Positions 13,849-21,864 of a stretch of DNA of 21,864 bases are shown here, one piece after another. The notes beneath the pieces were generated by a model. That model made no database searches, was not told the origin of the DNA, and saw only the letters and a list, made by a program, of their open reading frames with translations. Origin of the DNA: Methanomassiliicoccaceae archaeon. Lineage in GTDB: Archaea > Thermoplasmatota > Thermoplasmata > Methanomassiliicoccales > Methanomethylophilaceae. The translations under genes were made by a program, and so were the position numbers. The stretch is from NCBI GenBank assembly GCA_009776625.1, contig WRNL01000008.1:1-21864 (forward strand). Direction: 5' to 3'. Each line of letters starts with the position of its first letter. The stretch's first letter is position 1.

Positions 13849-14895
13849 ATGAAGGACCTTGAATACATGAAGGAAGAGATCGACATGATCGACTCGATGA
13901 TCGTCAAGCTGATGGCCCAGCGCAGCGACATCGCCAAGAGGATGGGCGTCCTAAAGACCGAGCTCGGGATCCCTATAAGGGACGAGGAGGAGGAGAGGCA
14001 GGACGTGGAGAAATGCATCAAGCGGTCGGAGGACTCGTCGGTCCCGCGGGACGTCTCGTGCTCCATATGCGGCGCGCTGACGTCGAGCTCCGCCGAGCTC
14101 CAGTCCACAGCCGTCATGAAATGGTGCCAGAAGAACGTCACCGTCGTCGGCGGCAACGGGAAGATGGGGCGCTGGATGAGGAGGTACTTCCGGAGGCGGG
14201 GGGCGGTCGTGAACACGGTCGACGTCTCGGAGGGCAGCATGGAGGACGCGGCGGACTCCGACATCGTGATAATATCCGTCCCGATATCCTCCGTCGGCGT
14301 CGTCCTGAAGGAGGCGGACGCCGTCTGCAGGGAGGACGCCCTGATCTTCGACATCGCCTCCGTGAAGTCCCCCTTCGCCGACGTCCTCAAGGAGATGGCA
14401 TGCCGCAGGAAGGTCTGCTCCGTCCACCCGATGTTCGGCCCCTCCGCCGAATCGATGTTCGGGCGCGGCGTGGTCGTCTGCGGCTGCGGCTGCGGATAGG
14501 CCGCGGAGGAGGCTGCGGAGCTCTTCGACGACGAGGGTTCCGAAGTCGTCGTCACGAGCGTCGACAGGCACGACGAGCTCATGGCCTACGTGCTGGGGCT
14601 CGCCCATGCGTCCAACATCGTGTTCTTCACCGCGCTCAGGGAGAGCGGCATACCCTTCGCCGAGCTCAGGGGCGCGGCGTCGACGACGTTCAGGAGGTGC
14701 CTCGACGCATGCACCCCGACATCGGAGGAGGACTCCCGCCTCTACCACGAGATACAGCGCCTGAACGCCAACACCCCTGGCATGTGGGACGCCTACGAGA
14801 GGGCGCTCAGGGCGGTGAGGGATGCCTCGCTCTCCGACGGCCCCGAAGGGTTCGCCAGGCTCATGGAGTCGGGGAAGGACTATCTGAGGGAATGA
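13849..14895 (+). CDS. tyrA: Chorismate mutase-prephenate dehydrogenase with in-frame UAG at codon 217
   Basis: This bifunctional enzyme would convert chorismate to prephenate and then to 4-hydroxyphenylpyruvate for tyrosine. Residues 1 to about 85 are an AroQ chorismate mutase (Arg25 and Lys36 match catalytic positions of the E. coli enzyme; Lys8 stands where that has Arg11). From about 96 comes a Rossmann domain, VTVVGGNGKMG, then ISVPISS and HPMFGPS with catalytic His193. At 14497-14499 the frame meets TAG, yet it continues without shift as AAEEAAELFDDEG to HDELMAYVLGLAH (His241) and the helical dimerisation domain, ending in TGA after 348 codons. GAAGGGGGG precedes the ATG. Either UAG is read as pyrrolysine (or suppressed), or the gene is broken by one nonsense change. 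The stop lies in a loop, away from catalytic motifs. Confidence 0.88.
14497..14499 (+). other. In-frame UAG codon in tyrA, possible pyrrolysine site
   Basis: The codons around it are GGC-TGC-GGA-TAG-GCC-GCG, after three near-identical TGCGGM hexamers (14479-14496) that encode CGCGCG. Prephenate dehydrogenase homology resumes directly behind it in the same frame. No other gene of the window uses TAG as stop. Confidence 0.55.
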
Positions 14896-14915
14896 CCGGG
14901 GCGCGGCGCACCTCT

Positions 14916-14973
14916 GCGGAAGGACGGCCCTGCGGCGATATGCCGGGGGCAGGCCCGCCGGCCGTTCTTCCGC
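14916..14973. terminator. Long hairpin between convergent tyrA and giant adhesin genes
   Basis: GCGGAAGGACGGCC (14916-14929) pairs with GGCCGTTCTTCCGC (14960-14973) over 14 positions with a single G-U, around a 30-base loop. It occupies most of the 84-base gap between the two TGA stops and probably marks the 3' ends of both messages. Confidence 0.5.
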
Positions 14974-14979
14974 CCCCCC

Positions 14980-17900
14980 TCAGTCCTTTTTCTGCATAGC
15001 GAAGCTTGCCTCCACCACTCCCTTCTCCGCTATGACCGTGAGGGGCAATGTATCGATCACGACGTAGCCTTCAAGGGTAACGCCTGTGAACAGGACCTCC
15101 GCGTCCTTCGCCACCCTTATCCTGTAGTTGCCCGACCTGTCGGTGAACACCGGCTCCATGGCCTCGTTGTCCACGGCATAATCTATCCTGACCTTTTCGA
15201 GGCCGTCGTCGCCGGACGTCACCAGGCAGGCGACGATGCATCTCCTGCCCCATAGCAGGAATATCAGCAGCCCCGCGACGATCAGCGCCGCCAGAAGGGC
15301 GCCTATCATGATCGGCAGCCATGACTGGCCTTCTCCCTCTGACAGGAACCTCACTTCCAAATCGCGGTCGAAGGTCGCCGTGAATGCATATATCTCGCTT
15401 TCCGTGCTGGTCCTCGTCTCATCTATCCACAGCACAGTGTACCTCTCGTCGTCCGGGGTCGCCATTATCCGAACGGGGGTCCCGCTCTGCAGGCCGTATA
15501 TCACATACCTGCCGTATGGGTCGGGCGTCAGCGGCGTCCAGACGCCGTCGTTGTCCTTCATGTACATGAGCGCCCCGTGCTCGTCTGTGGTCACGTTCAC
15601 TGTGACTGTGATGACGTCGGGGGACATCACGCAATTGTAGACGGCGGACGATGCGAACGGGGAAGGCAGGGGGGTGACCCTCACGTATCCGGGCTTTTCC
15701 ACGCCTGTTATCCGTACCGTGTCGCCTGTGTTCGCCGTCAGGGAGTATCTGCCGTTCGGGTCGGTCGTGGCTGTGCGCGTGCTGCCGCCGTTCACCGTGT
15801 ACGAGACGACGGCGCCCTGCACAGGCGAGCCGTCCCCGTCGACGACCACTGCGCCGGAGACGACGAACCTGCCGCTGGGGGGGCTGCCGTCATACTTCAT
15901 CTGGAAGTCCGCGCCCGATGCGATCGCTATGTAGTTCGGCGACGGGACCGCCCCGAACGTCAGGGTGTAGCTCGCCTTCGAGACCCCCGTTATCACGACG
16001 GTATCTCCGACGGACGCCGTTATGACATAGGCGCCGGAGGCGTTAGTGGCCACAGGGGCCTGCGGGACGCCGTTGATCGAGTACGATACCGTCACCCCGG
16101 AAATGCCTGCGGCCGTGCCTTCGGCGTATACCGTCCCGGAGACGGTGAACTTGTCCTGCACCATCCCGAGGTTCACGCCGACCGATGACGCGCTGTGACC
16201 CGGCGACGGGACCGCCCCCGGCGCCGGGGAGTAGTTGGCCTTCACCAGATCGGTAATCACAACGGTCTCGCCGACGAGCGCCGTTATCACGTAGACGCCG
16301 GAGGCGTCGGTGGACACAGGGGCCTGCGGGACGCCGTTGGCCGTGTAATGCACGGCGACCGAGGGGATGCCCGACGCTGTGCCGCTCAGGTACACCATCC
16401 CGGTCAGAGTGAAGCTGTCACGTTCCAGCTCGAAGTCCACATTCGTTGCCGCCAAGGAATAGTTAGACGACGGGATCGCTCCCGCTGTCAGGGTATAGCT
16501 GGTCATCTTCAACACGTCGGTTATCACAACCGTGTCCCCGGCGAGCGCGTTTATGACGTATGCGCCGGATGCGTCGGACGTCTCGGGGGCTTGGGGGACG
16601 CCGTTGTTCGTATAGTATATCGCGGCGCCGGGTATGCCGACGGACGTGCCCATGTAACACACCATCCCCGACACGGCGAACGTGCCGGGGCTGTAGTCCA
16701 TGTTGAAGTCCGCAGAGGCGGCGCCTGCGTATCCAGGCGACGGGACGGTCTCGATCAAAGTGTAATTGGTCTTCGACACGTCCGTTATCACCACCGTCTG
16801 ACCGATGAGCGCGGTTATGGCATAGGCGCCGTACACGTCCGTCGTTTCGGGCACCTGTGACGCGCCGTCGATGGTGTAGGACACCGTGACGCCGGGGAGG
16901 CCGGCGGCGGAGCCGTTCAGATACACCGTTCCGGAGACTGTGAACGCGACCGGGTCCTGCCTCATCTCAAAGTTGACGCCGGAGGTTATTTTGCTGTATG
17001 CAGCGGACGGAACCGTTCCAGAGACGAGAGTGTAGTTGGTCTTTGCCACATCCGTTATCACTACGGTCTGGCCGGCGAGCGCTGTTATGACGTAGACGCC
17101 GGAGGCGTCGGTCATTTCGGGCGCTTGGGGGACGCCATCTACCGTATAGGACACGGCGACCCCGATGACGCCGACGGCGGTGGCGTCGAGATACACGTTC
17201 CCCGATACGGTGAACTTGTCCTGCTCCATCCTGAAATTCACGCCCGAAGCGGTCGCGTCGTATGCGGCGGATGGCACCGCCCCGGACGTGCGGGTGTAGT
17301 CGCTTTTCGCCACGTCCGTTATCACTACCTTCTGACCGGCGAGCGCCGTTATGGAATAGACGCCGGTCGGCCCCGTAGTGACGGCGGGCTGCGGAACGCC
17401 GTCGATCATGTACGATACGGTCACGCCCGATATGCCTACTGCCTTGCCGGCTATGTACACAGCGCCGGACACAACGAAACTGTCCCGCTCCATCCCAAAG
17501 TCCACGCCGGAGGCTGCTGCAGTATAGCCTGCGGAGGGGACTGTCCCTGAAGATAGGGTGTAGTTGGTCTTTGTCACGCCCGTTACCGTTATCGTCTGAC
17601 CGACCAGCGCGGTGATGGCGTAGGCGCCGTTGATATCCGTCGTCTCGGGCGCCTGCGCGGCCCCGTCGATAGTATAGGAGACGCTCACGCCCGATATGCC
17701 TGTGGTCGTGCCTTCAATGTAAACGCTCCCCGATACCGTGAATATGCTTATGGGGGTCGCTATTTCGAAATTCACGCCCGATGCGGCCGAGACATAGCCA
17801 GGGGTGGGGGTGACACCGGCCGTGTGGTCATAGTTGGTCTTCGCCACGCCTGTCACCACTACCGTCTGACCTGCCAGCACGGTAATGGCATATTCTCCGC

Positions 17901-20900
17901 CGCTGTCGGTGGTGACGGGGGCCTGCGGCACGCCGTCGATGGTATAGCTCACAGTCACGCCCGGCACGCCTGTGACGCCGCCGCCGAGGTACACCGTCCC
18001 AGAAACGATGAACTTGTCCTGTTCCATCTCGAAATCCGCCGTGGTCGCCGTAGCGTAGTCCGGAGACGGCGCCGCCCCTGAGATAAGAGTGTGGTTGATC
18101 ATTGCCACATCGGTTATCACCACAGCCTCGCCGACAAGCGCGGTTATAGAATATTCGCCGAGGGGGCCGGTCGTGATCGCGGGCTGGGGGGCTCCGTCGA
18201 TCTCGTAAGACACGGTCGCTCCGGGGACGCCTGTGACGCCGCCGGCGAGGTACACCGTCCCGGAAACGATGAACTTATCCCGATCCATCTCGAAGTTCAC
18301 TGACACTGTGTCTGCGGCGTAACCTGTCGTGGGCACGGTGCCCGATGTGAGCGTGTAGCCGGCCTTCGACACGCCTGTTATCACTACGGTCTGACCGGTG
18401 AGCGCGGTTATGACGTAAGCGCCGCCGATATCCGTTATCTCAGGCACCTGCGCGGCGCCGTTGACCGTGTAGGATACGGCGACGCCCATGATGCCCATGA
18501 CGGTGCTGTCAAGATACACGTTCCCTGATACAGTGAAAACCGTAGGGACCGGTTCCATCTCGAAATCGACCCCGGACGTCGTAAGGGCGTAGCCTGCGGA
18601 GGGAACTGTCCCTGAGACTATGGTGAAGTTGGTCTTCGCCACGCCGGTTATCGTTATCGTCTGACCGACCAGCGCCGTAATGGAATAGTCTCCTAACGGG
18701 CCTGTTGTCAAAGGCGGCTGGGCGACGCCGTCGATCGAATAGGATATTGTGACGGTCGATATGCCTGCGGACGTGCCGTTGAGATACACTGTCCCGGATA
18801 CGGAGAACTTGTCCTGTTCCATCTCAAAATCCGCTACGGCGGTCGATACATAATTCGAAGACGGAATCGCCCCGTGCGTCAGGGTATAGTCGGACTTCGT
18901 AACATCCGTTATCACAACGACCTGACCCGCCGACGCCTCTATCTCATAGTGGCCGCCGCCGTCTGTTGTCAGGGGGGCCTGCGCGACACCGCCGACCGTA
19001 TATGATACGGTCACACCCGGTATCCCGGCGGTCGTTCCTTCAAGATACACATTCCCTGATACTGTGAACTTGTCCTGCACCATGCCGAAATTCACGCCCG
19101 ACGCCGTCGCGGCGTATGAAGACGAGGGGATCGTCCCGGAGGCAAGGGTATAGTATGTTTTCGACACGCCGGTCAACACAATGTTCTGGCCGACGGTCGC
19201 AGTTATTGTGTAGCCGCCGGCCGGATTTGTGTAGACAGGCATTTGGGGGACGCCGTTTATCGTATAGTTCACAGTCGCTCCCGGGATGCCGACGGCAGTG
19301 CCGTTGACGTATACTGAACCGGATACTGCGAACGTGCCGGGGCTGTATTCCATCTTGAAATCCACGCCGGAGACGGAGACGCCGTATGATGCGGAGGGAA
19401 CCGCTCCTGAAGTGCGGACGTAGTTGGTCTTCGCCACGCCTGTCACCGTTACTGTCTGACCCTCGGATGCGGTTATCATGTAGGATCCAGACGCATCGGT
19501 ATAGATCGGCGTCTGAGGGGCGCCGTTGACCGTGTATGATATGGTCACCCCCGATATCCCGACTGCCGTGCCGTCGAGATACACTGTCCCGGATACCGTG
19601 AACAGAGGCGGGATATATGCCATCCCGAAGTCCGCGGCGGCTGTCGCGCCGTATCCTGCGGTGGGGATAATTCCTGCGGTGAGAACGTAGTTGGTCTTCG
19701 TCACGCCGGTTATCACTATCGTCTGGCCGACCAGCGCGGTTATGGCGTAGGCGCCGTTGACGTCGGTTATCTCCGGCACACGTATGGCTCCGTTAATCGT
19801 ATATGATACAGAAACTCCCGGTATCCCTGATGAGGTGCCATCTATGTACACATTCCCCGACAGTGTGAAGGCGCTCGGGATATCCTCCATCCCGAAGTCC
19901 ACGCCGGAAACGGCCATACTGTATGCGGTCGATGGGATGGTTCCCGTCTTAAGGGCATAGTTGACCTTTGCCACGTTGGTTATCACGACAGTATCGCCGA
20001 CAAGGGCGGCAATAGTATAATCGCCGAGCGTGCCGGTGGAAACCGGGGCCTGGGCTATACCGTTGACCTCGTAGGAAACGGTGACGCCCGGTATGCCGAT
20101 GGCGGTGCCGTCAAAGAATACGCTTCCGGAAACAGTGAACTTGTCCTGTTCCAGCTCAAAGTTCACGCCGACGGCAGCCGTTACGTATGCGGACGAGGGG
20201 ATAGCTCCCGACACGAGAGTATAGTTGGTCCTTGCGACCCCTGTTATCTCTATCGTCTCTCCGACAAATGCAGTAAGAGTATAATCCCCGGCGGGGCCGG
20301 TGATCACGGGGAGTTGTGCAACGCCGTCAATCTCATATGATATTGTGACTCCGGATATGCCTGCGGCAGTACCGTGAAGGACGACTCTCCCCGAAACAGT
20401 GAACTTGTCCTGTTCCAGCTCAAAGTCCACTCCGGTCGCTGTCGCGGTGTGGTCTGCGGTGGGGACCGTCCCGGCCGTCAGCGTATAGTTGGCCTTCGCC
20501 ACGTCTGTGATCACTATTGTCTGACCCACCTGTGCGGTTATTGCATAAACGCCATTGACATCCGTGGTCACGGGCGCCTTTGCGGCCCCGTCTATTGTGT
20601 ATGACACAGATACGCCCTGTATCCCGATGGTTGTGCCGTCGAGGTACACATTACCCGATACAACGAATGCGCCCGGGTCGTACTCCATCTCAAAGTTCAC
20701 GCCGGCGGCAGTTGTGACGTATGCGGCCGACGGGATGGTTCCGGAGGTAAGGTAGTAGTTTGTCTTCGCCACGCCGGTTATCACAATCGTCTGACCGGAA
20801 AGGGCCGTTATGGCGAAGGCGCCTGATGAGTCGGTCGTCAGCGGGGCCTTTGGCGATCCATCGATCGTGTAAGAGACAGTGACGCCGAAGATACCTGTTG

Positions 20901-21864
20901 TCGTGCTGTCGAGGTACACTGTTCCAGAAACTGTGAACTTGTCCTGCTCCATCTCGAAATCCACACCGGAGGCGGCGGCCGTGTAGCCTGCAGAAGGAAC
21001 AGTTCCGACCGTGAGCGTATAGTTGGTCCTCGTCACGCCGGTTATCACTACCGTCTCGCCTGCGAGAGCCGATATCTCGTAGCCGCCGTTCGTGTCGGTC
21101 ACGACGGGCGTCTGCACAGTTCCGCCGATCTCATAGGAAATGGTCACGCCAGATATGCCTGTGGATGTCCCGTTGAGATAGACTGTTCCGGAAACAGTGA
21201 ACTTGTCCTGCTCCATCTCGAAGTCAACGCCTGCTGCGGCCGCTTTGAGGCCTGCGGAGGGGACCGTTCCCGCCGTGACCGTGTAATTGGTCTTCGCCAC
21301 GCCGGTTATTACTATGCTGTCACCGACGAGCGCGATCAAAGTATAAGCACCGTTGACATCGGTGGTCTCAGGCGTTTGTACAGCCCCGTTGATGGTATAT
21401 GATATCGTGACTCCAGAGATGCCTAGGGGCGTTCCGTCTAAGTAAACGGTCCCTGATACGGTGAAATTGTCGGGGACGTATCTCATCTCGAAATCTATTC
21501 CCGTTATGTCTTGGTCATAGGGGCCGGAAGGCAGAACAGTGAGCGCGTCGACCAGCGCATAGTTGTTCTTTGCAATGTTTGTTATTATGACTACATCACC
21601 GCCCTGTGCGGCGATGGTATAACTGCCGGAGGCGGTGGTCGTCAGAGGCGTCTTTGCGCTGCCATTGATTGTGTATGACACTGTGACCCCGGGTATGCCG
21701 ATGGCTGTCCCCTCAAGGAACACCGTGCCGGTCACGGAGTATGCCTTGGCGACCTGATTGAATTGTGCCGTGTATGTCTCGTCGCCGGTCACGGGGTACG
21801 GGGCCGGGGACCAGGAGGTGAAGGTGTACGTGTACTGGGCGGTGTCGGTCTTCGTCGGCGCGCC
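14980..21864 (-). CDS. Giant membrane-anchored surface repeat protein (adhesin-like), 5' end outside window
   Basis: The frame is open to the right edge, so the N-terminus is missing; 2,294 residues are visible. The first about 35 (SWSPAPYPVTGDETYTAQF) are the end of another repeat type resembling Listeria-Bacteroides (Flg_new) repeats. Then come 22 canonical repeats of 86-92 residues with consensus VSGTVYLDGT-GI-GVTVSY and TTD-NGAY-ITA-VGQTVVITGV, like carboxypeptidase-regulatory/SpaA-type beta sandwiches. A divergent repeat (from 15867), a last extracellular domain, one membrane helix (15250-15321) and an 89-residue cytosolic domain follow. RR after the helix supports an inside C-terminus. 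No LPXTG or catalytic motif is seen. By family and form it is a cell-surface adhesin-like protein, probably for attachment to host or partner cells. GC content is visibly lower than in its neighbours, more so toward the N-terminal repeats. Confidence 0.88.
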   Translation of the reverse strand, partial: GAPTKTDTAQYTYTFTSWSPAPYPVTGDETYTAQFNQVAKAYSVTGTVFLEGTAIGIPGVTVSYTINGSAKTPLTTTASGSYTIAAQGGDVVIITNIAKNNYALVDALTVLPSGPYDQDITGIDFEMRYVPDNFTVSGTVYLDGTPLGISGVTISYTINGAVQTPETTDVNGAYTLIALVGDSIVITGVAKTNYTVTAGTVPSAGLKAAAAGVDFEMEQDKFTVSGTVYLNGTSTGISGVTISYEIGGTVQTPVVTDTNGGYEISALAGETVVITGVTRTNYTLTVGTVPSAGYTAAASGVDFEMEQDKFTVSGTVYLDSTTTGIFGVTVSYTIDGSPKAPLTTDSSGAFAITALSGQTIVITGVAKTNYYLTSGTIPSAAYVTTAAGVNFEMEYDPGAFVVSGNVYLDGTTIGIQGVSVSYTIDGAAKAPVTTDVNGVYAITAQVGQTIVITDVAKANYTLTAGTVPTADHTATATGVDFELEQDKFTVSGRVVLHGTAAGISGVTISYEIDGVAQLPVITGPAGDYTLTAFVGETIEITGVARTNYTLVSGAIPSSAYVTAAVGVNFELEQDKFTVSGSVFFDGTAIGIPGVTVSYEVNGIAQAPVSTGTLGDYTIAALVGDTVVITNVAKVNYALKTGTIPSTAYSMAVSGVDFGMEDIPSAFTLSGNVYIDGTSSGIPGVSVSYTINGAIRVPEITDVNGAYAITALVGQTIVITGVTKTNYVLTAGIIPTAGYGATAAADFGMAYIPPLFTVSGTVYLDGTAVGISGVTISYTVNGAPQTPIYTDASGSYMITASEGQTVTVTGVAKTNYVRTSGAVPSASYGVSVSGVDFKMEYSPGTFAVSGSVYVNGTAVGIPGATVNYTINGVPQMPVYTNPAGGYTITATVGQNIVLTGVSKTYYTLASGTIPSSSYAATASGVNFGMVQDKFTVSGNVYLEGTTAGIPGVTVSYTVGGVAQAPLTTDGGGHYEIEASAGQVVVITDVTKSDYTLTHGAIPSSNYVSTAVADFEMEQDKFSVSGTVYLNGTSAGISTVTISYSIDGVAQPPLTTGPLGDYSITALVGQTITITGVAKTNFTIVSGTVPSAGYALTTSGVDFEMEPVPTVFTVSGNVYLDSTVMGIMGVAVSYTVNGAAQVPEITDIGGAYVITALTGQTVVITGVSKAGYTLTSGTVPTTGYAADTVSVNFEMDRDKFIVSGTVYLAGGVTGVPGATVSYEIDGAPQPAITTGPLGEYSITALVGEAVVITDVAMINHTLISGAAPSPDYATATTADFEMEQDKFIVSGTVYLGGGVTGVPGVTVSYTIDGVPQAPVTTDSGGEYAITVLAGQTVVVTGVAKTNYDHTAGVTPTPGYVSAASGVNFEIATPISIFTVSGSVYIEGTTTGISGVSVSYTIDGAAQAPETTDINGAYAITALVGQTITVTGVTKTNYTLSSGTVPSAGYTAAASGVDFGMERDSFVVSGAVYIAGKAVGISGVTVSYMIDGVPQPAVTTGPTGVYSITALAGQKVVITDVAKSDYTRTSGAVPSAAYDATASGVNFRMEQDKFTVSGNVYLDATAVGVIGVAVSYTVDGVPQAPEMTDASGVYVITALAGQTVVITDVAKTNYTLVSGTVPSAAYSKITSGVNFEMRQDPVAFTVSGTVYLNGSAAGLPGVTVSYTIDGASQVPETTDVYGAYAITALIGQTVVITDVSKTNYTLIETVPSPGYAGAASADFNMDYSPGTFAVSGMVCYMGTSVGIPGAAIYYTNNGVPQAPETSDASGAYVINALAGDTVVITDVLKMTSYTLTAGAIPSSNYSLAATNVDFELERDSFTLTGMVYLSGTASGIPSVAVHYTANGVPQAPVSTDASGVYVITALVGETVVITDLVKANYSPAPGAVPSPGHSASSVGVNLGMVQDKFTVSGTVYAEGTAAGISGVTVSYSINGVPQAPVATNASGAYVITASVGDTVVITGVSKASYTLTFGAVPSPNYIAIASGADFQMKYDGSPPSGRFVVSGAVVVDGDGSPVQGAVVSYTVNGGSTRTATTDPNGRYSLTANTGDTVRITGVEKPGYVRVTPLPSPFASSAVYNCVMSPDVITVTVNVTTDEHGALMYMKDNDGVWTPLTPDPYGRYVIYGLQSGTPVRIMATPDDERYTVLWIDETRTSTESEIYAFTATFDRDLEVRFLSEGEGQSWLPIMIGALLAALIVAGLLIFLLWGRRCIVACLVTSGDDGLEKVRIDYAVDNEAMEPVFTDRSGNYRIRVAKDAEVLFTGVTLEGYVVIDTLPLTVIAEKGVVEASFAMQKKD
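15250..15321 (-). other. Membrane helix of the giant protein
   Basis: The segment from WLPIMIGALLAALIVAGLL to the WGRR boundary is about 24 hydrophobic residues followed by two arginines, a stop-transfer anchor that leaves the repeats outside and about 89 residues inside. Confidence 0.85.
15868..21741 (-). repeat. Tandem array of 22 protein-domain repeats of about 267 bases
   Basis: Twenty-two units average 267 bases (89 residues). Each begins with F-x-V-S-G and ends with G-V-x-F-E-M plus a linker. Linkers are of two kinds: short and charged (EQDK, VQDK, RDS) or longer with proline (EYDPGA, EDIPSA, EYSPGT). Units have diverged clearly at DNA level, so the array is old or under diversifying change, not a recent expansion. 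Confidence 0.9.

Noticed and set aside
14581..14895. A separate small gene starting at ATG 14581 downstream of the UAG
   Set aside because: It lies in the same frame as tyrA, begins in the middle of the conserved HDELMA motif, and has no ribosome-binding site; it is the C-terminal part of the same protein.

Overview
This window is GC-rich archaeal DNA. The evidence is the archaeal/eukaryotic-type translation genes (aEF-1alpha, aEF-2, uS12, uS7, uS10, aIF2-beta with a zinc ribbon), TATA-box promoters of the form TTTAWATA about 25 bases before the inferred transcription starts, an archaeal-type threonylcarbamoyl-A37 methylthiotransferase, and an archaeal 2-amino-3,7-dideoxy-heptulosonate synthase. 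Together with the very long adhesin-like repeat protein, an in-frame UAG inside an otherwise intact gene, and near-exclusive use of TGA as stop (15 of 16 visible stops, one TAA, no TAG), my best guess is a methanogen of the Thermoplasmata (Methanomassiliicoccales, gut type). No methanogenesis or pyrrolysine gene lies in the window, so this placement is inference.

Layout. 1-4866 (minus strand): a translation operon uS12, uS7, EF-2, then EF-1alpha with its own strong promoter, then uS10 cut by the left edge. 4867-5210: two divergent promoters plus a third TATA box that may drive a small unrecognised RNA. 5170-7091 (plus): aIF2-beta/TRAM and the tRNA methylthiotransferase as a two-gene operon. 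7200-7733: a DUF1697 protein started by TTG. 7825-7897: tRNA-Gln(UUG). 7898-8272: no intact gene, a possible decayed membrane-protein remnant and an AT-rich repeat island. 8273-9702 (minus): a membrane PH-like protein, a small cupin and a cysteine-bearing HxlR regulator, the last sharing an AT-rich promoter with the divergent hybrid cluster protein gene (9785-11395). 11464-12685 (minus): a bactofilin and a YhbD/DUF4004 helix-turn-helix protein, overlapping by eight bases, with a perfect 19-base palindrome at the promoter. 12921-14895 (plus): ADH synthase (first step of the archaeal aromatic pathway) and a chorismate mutase-prephenate dehydrogenase (tyrosine branch) whose reading frame is crossed by a UAG at codon 217. 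14980 to beyond 21864 (minus): a giant surface protein with 22 canonical beta-sandwich repeats of about 89 residues, one divergent repeat, a membrane anchor and a cytosolic domain that itself looks like a diverged repeat.

Functional reading: the left third is protein synthesis housekeeping (ribosome, elongation, initiation, tRNA modification). The middle is stress and envelope accessory material (Hcp for nitric-oxide or redox stress with its probable regulator; a bacterial-looking yhbD-bactofilin pair). The right third combines aromatic amino acid synthesis with a cell-surface adhesin. The points most worth pursuing are the UAG-interrupted tyrA, the three-domain super-repeat of the adhesin, the candidate small RNA at about 4991, and the palindromic operators at 12705 and 12889.
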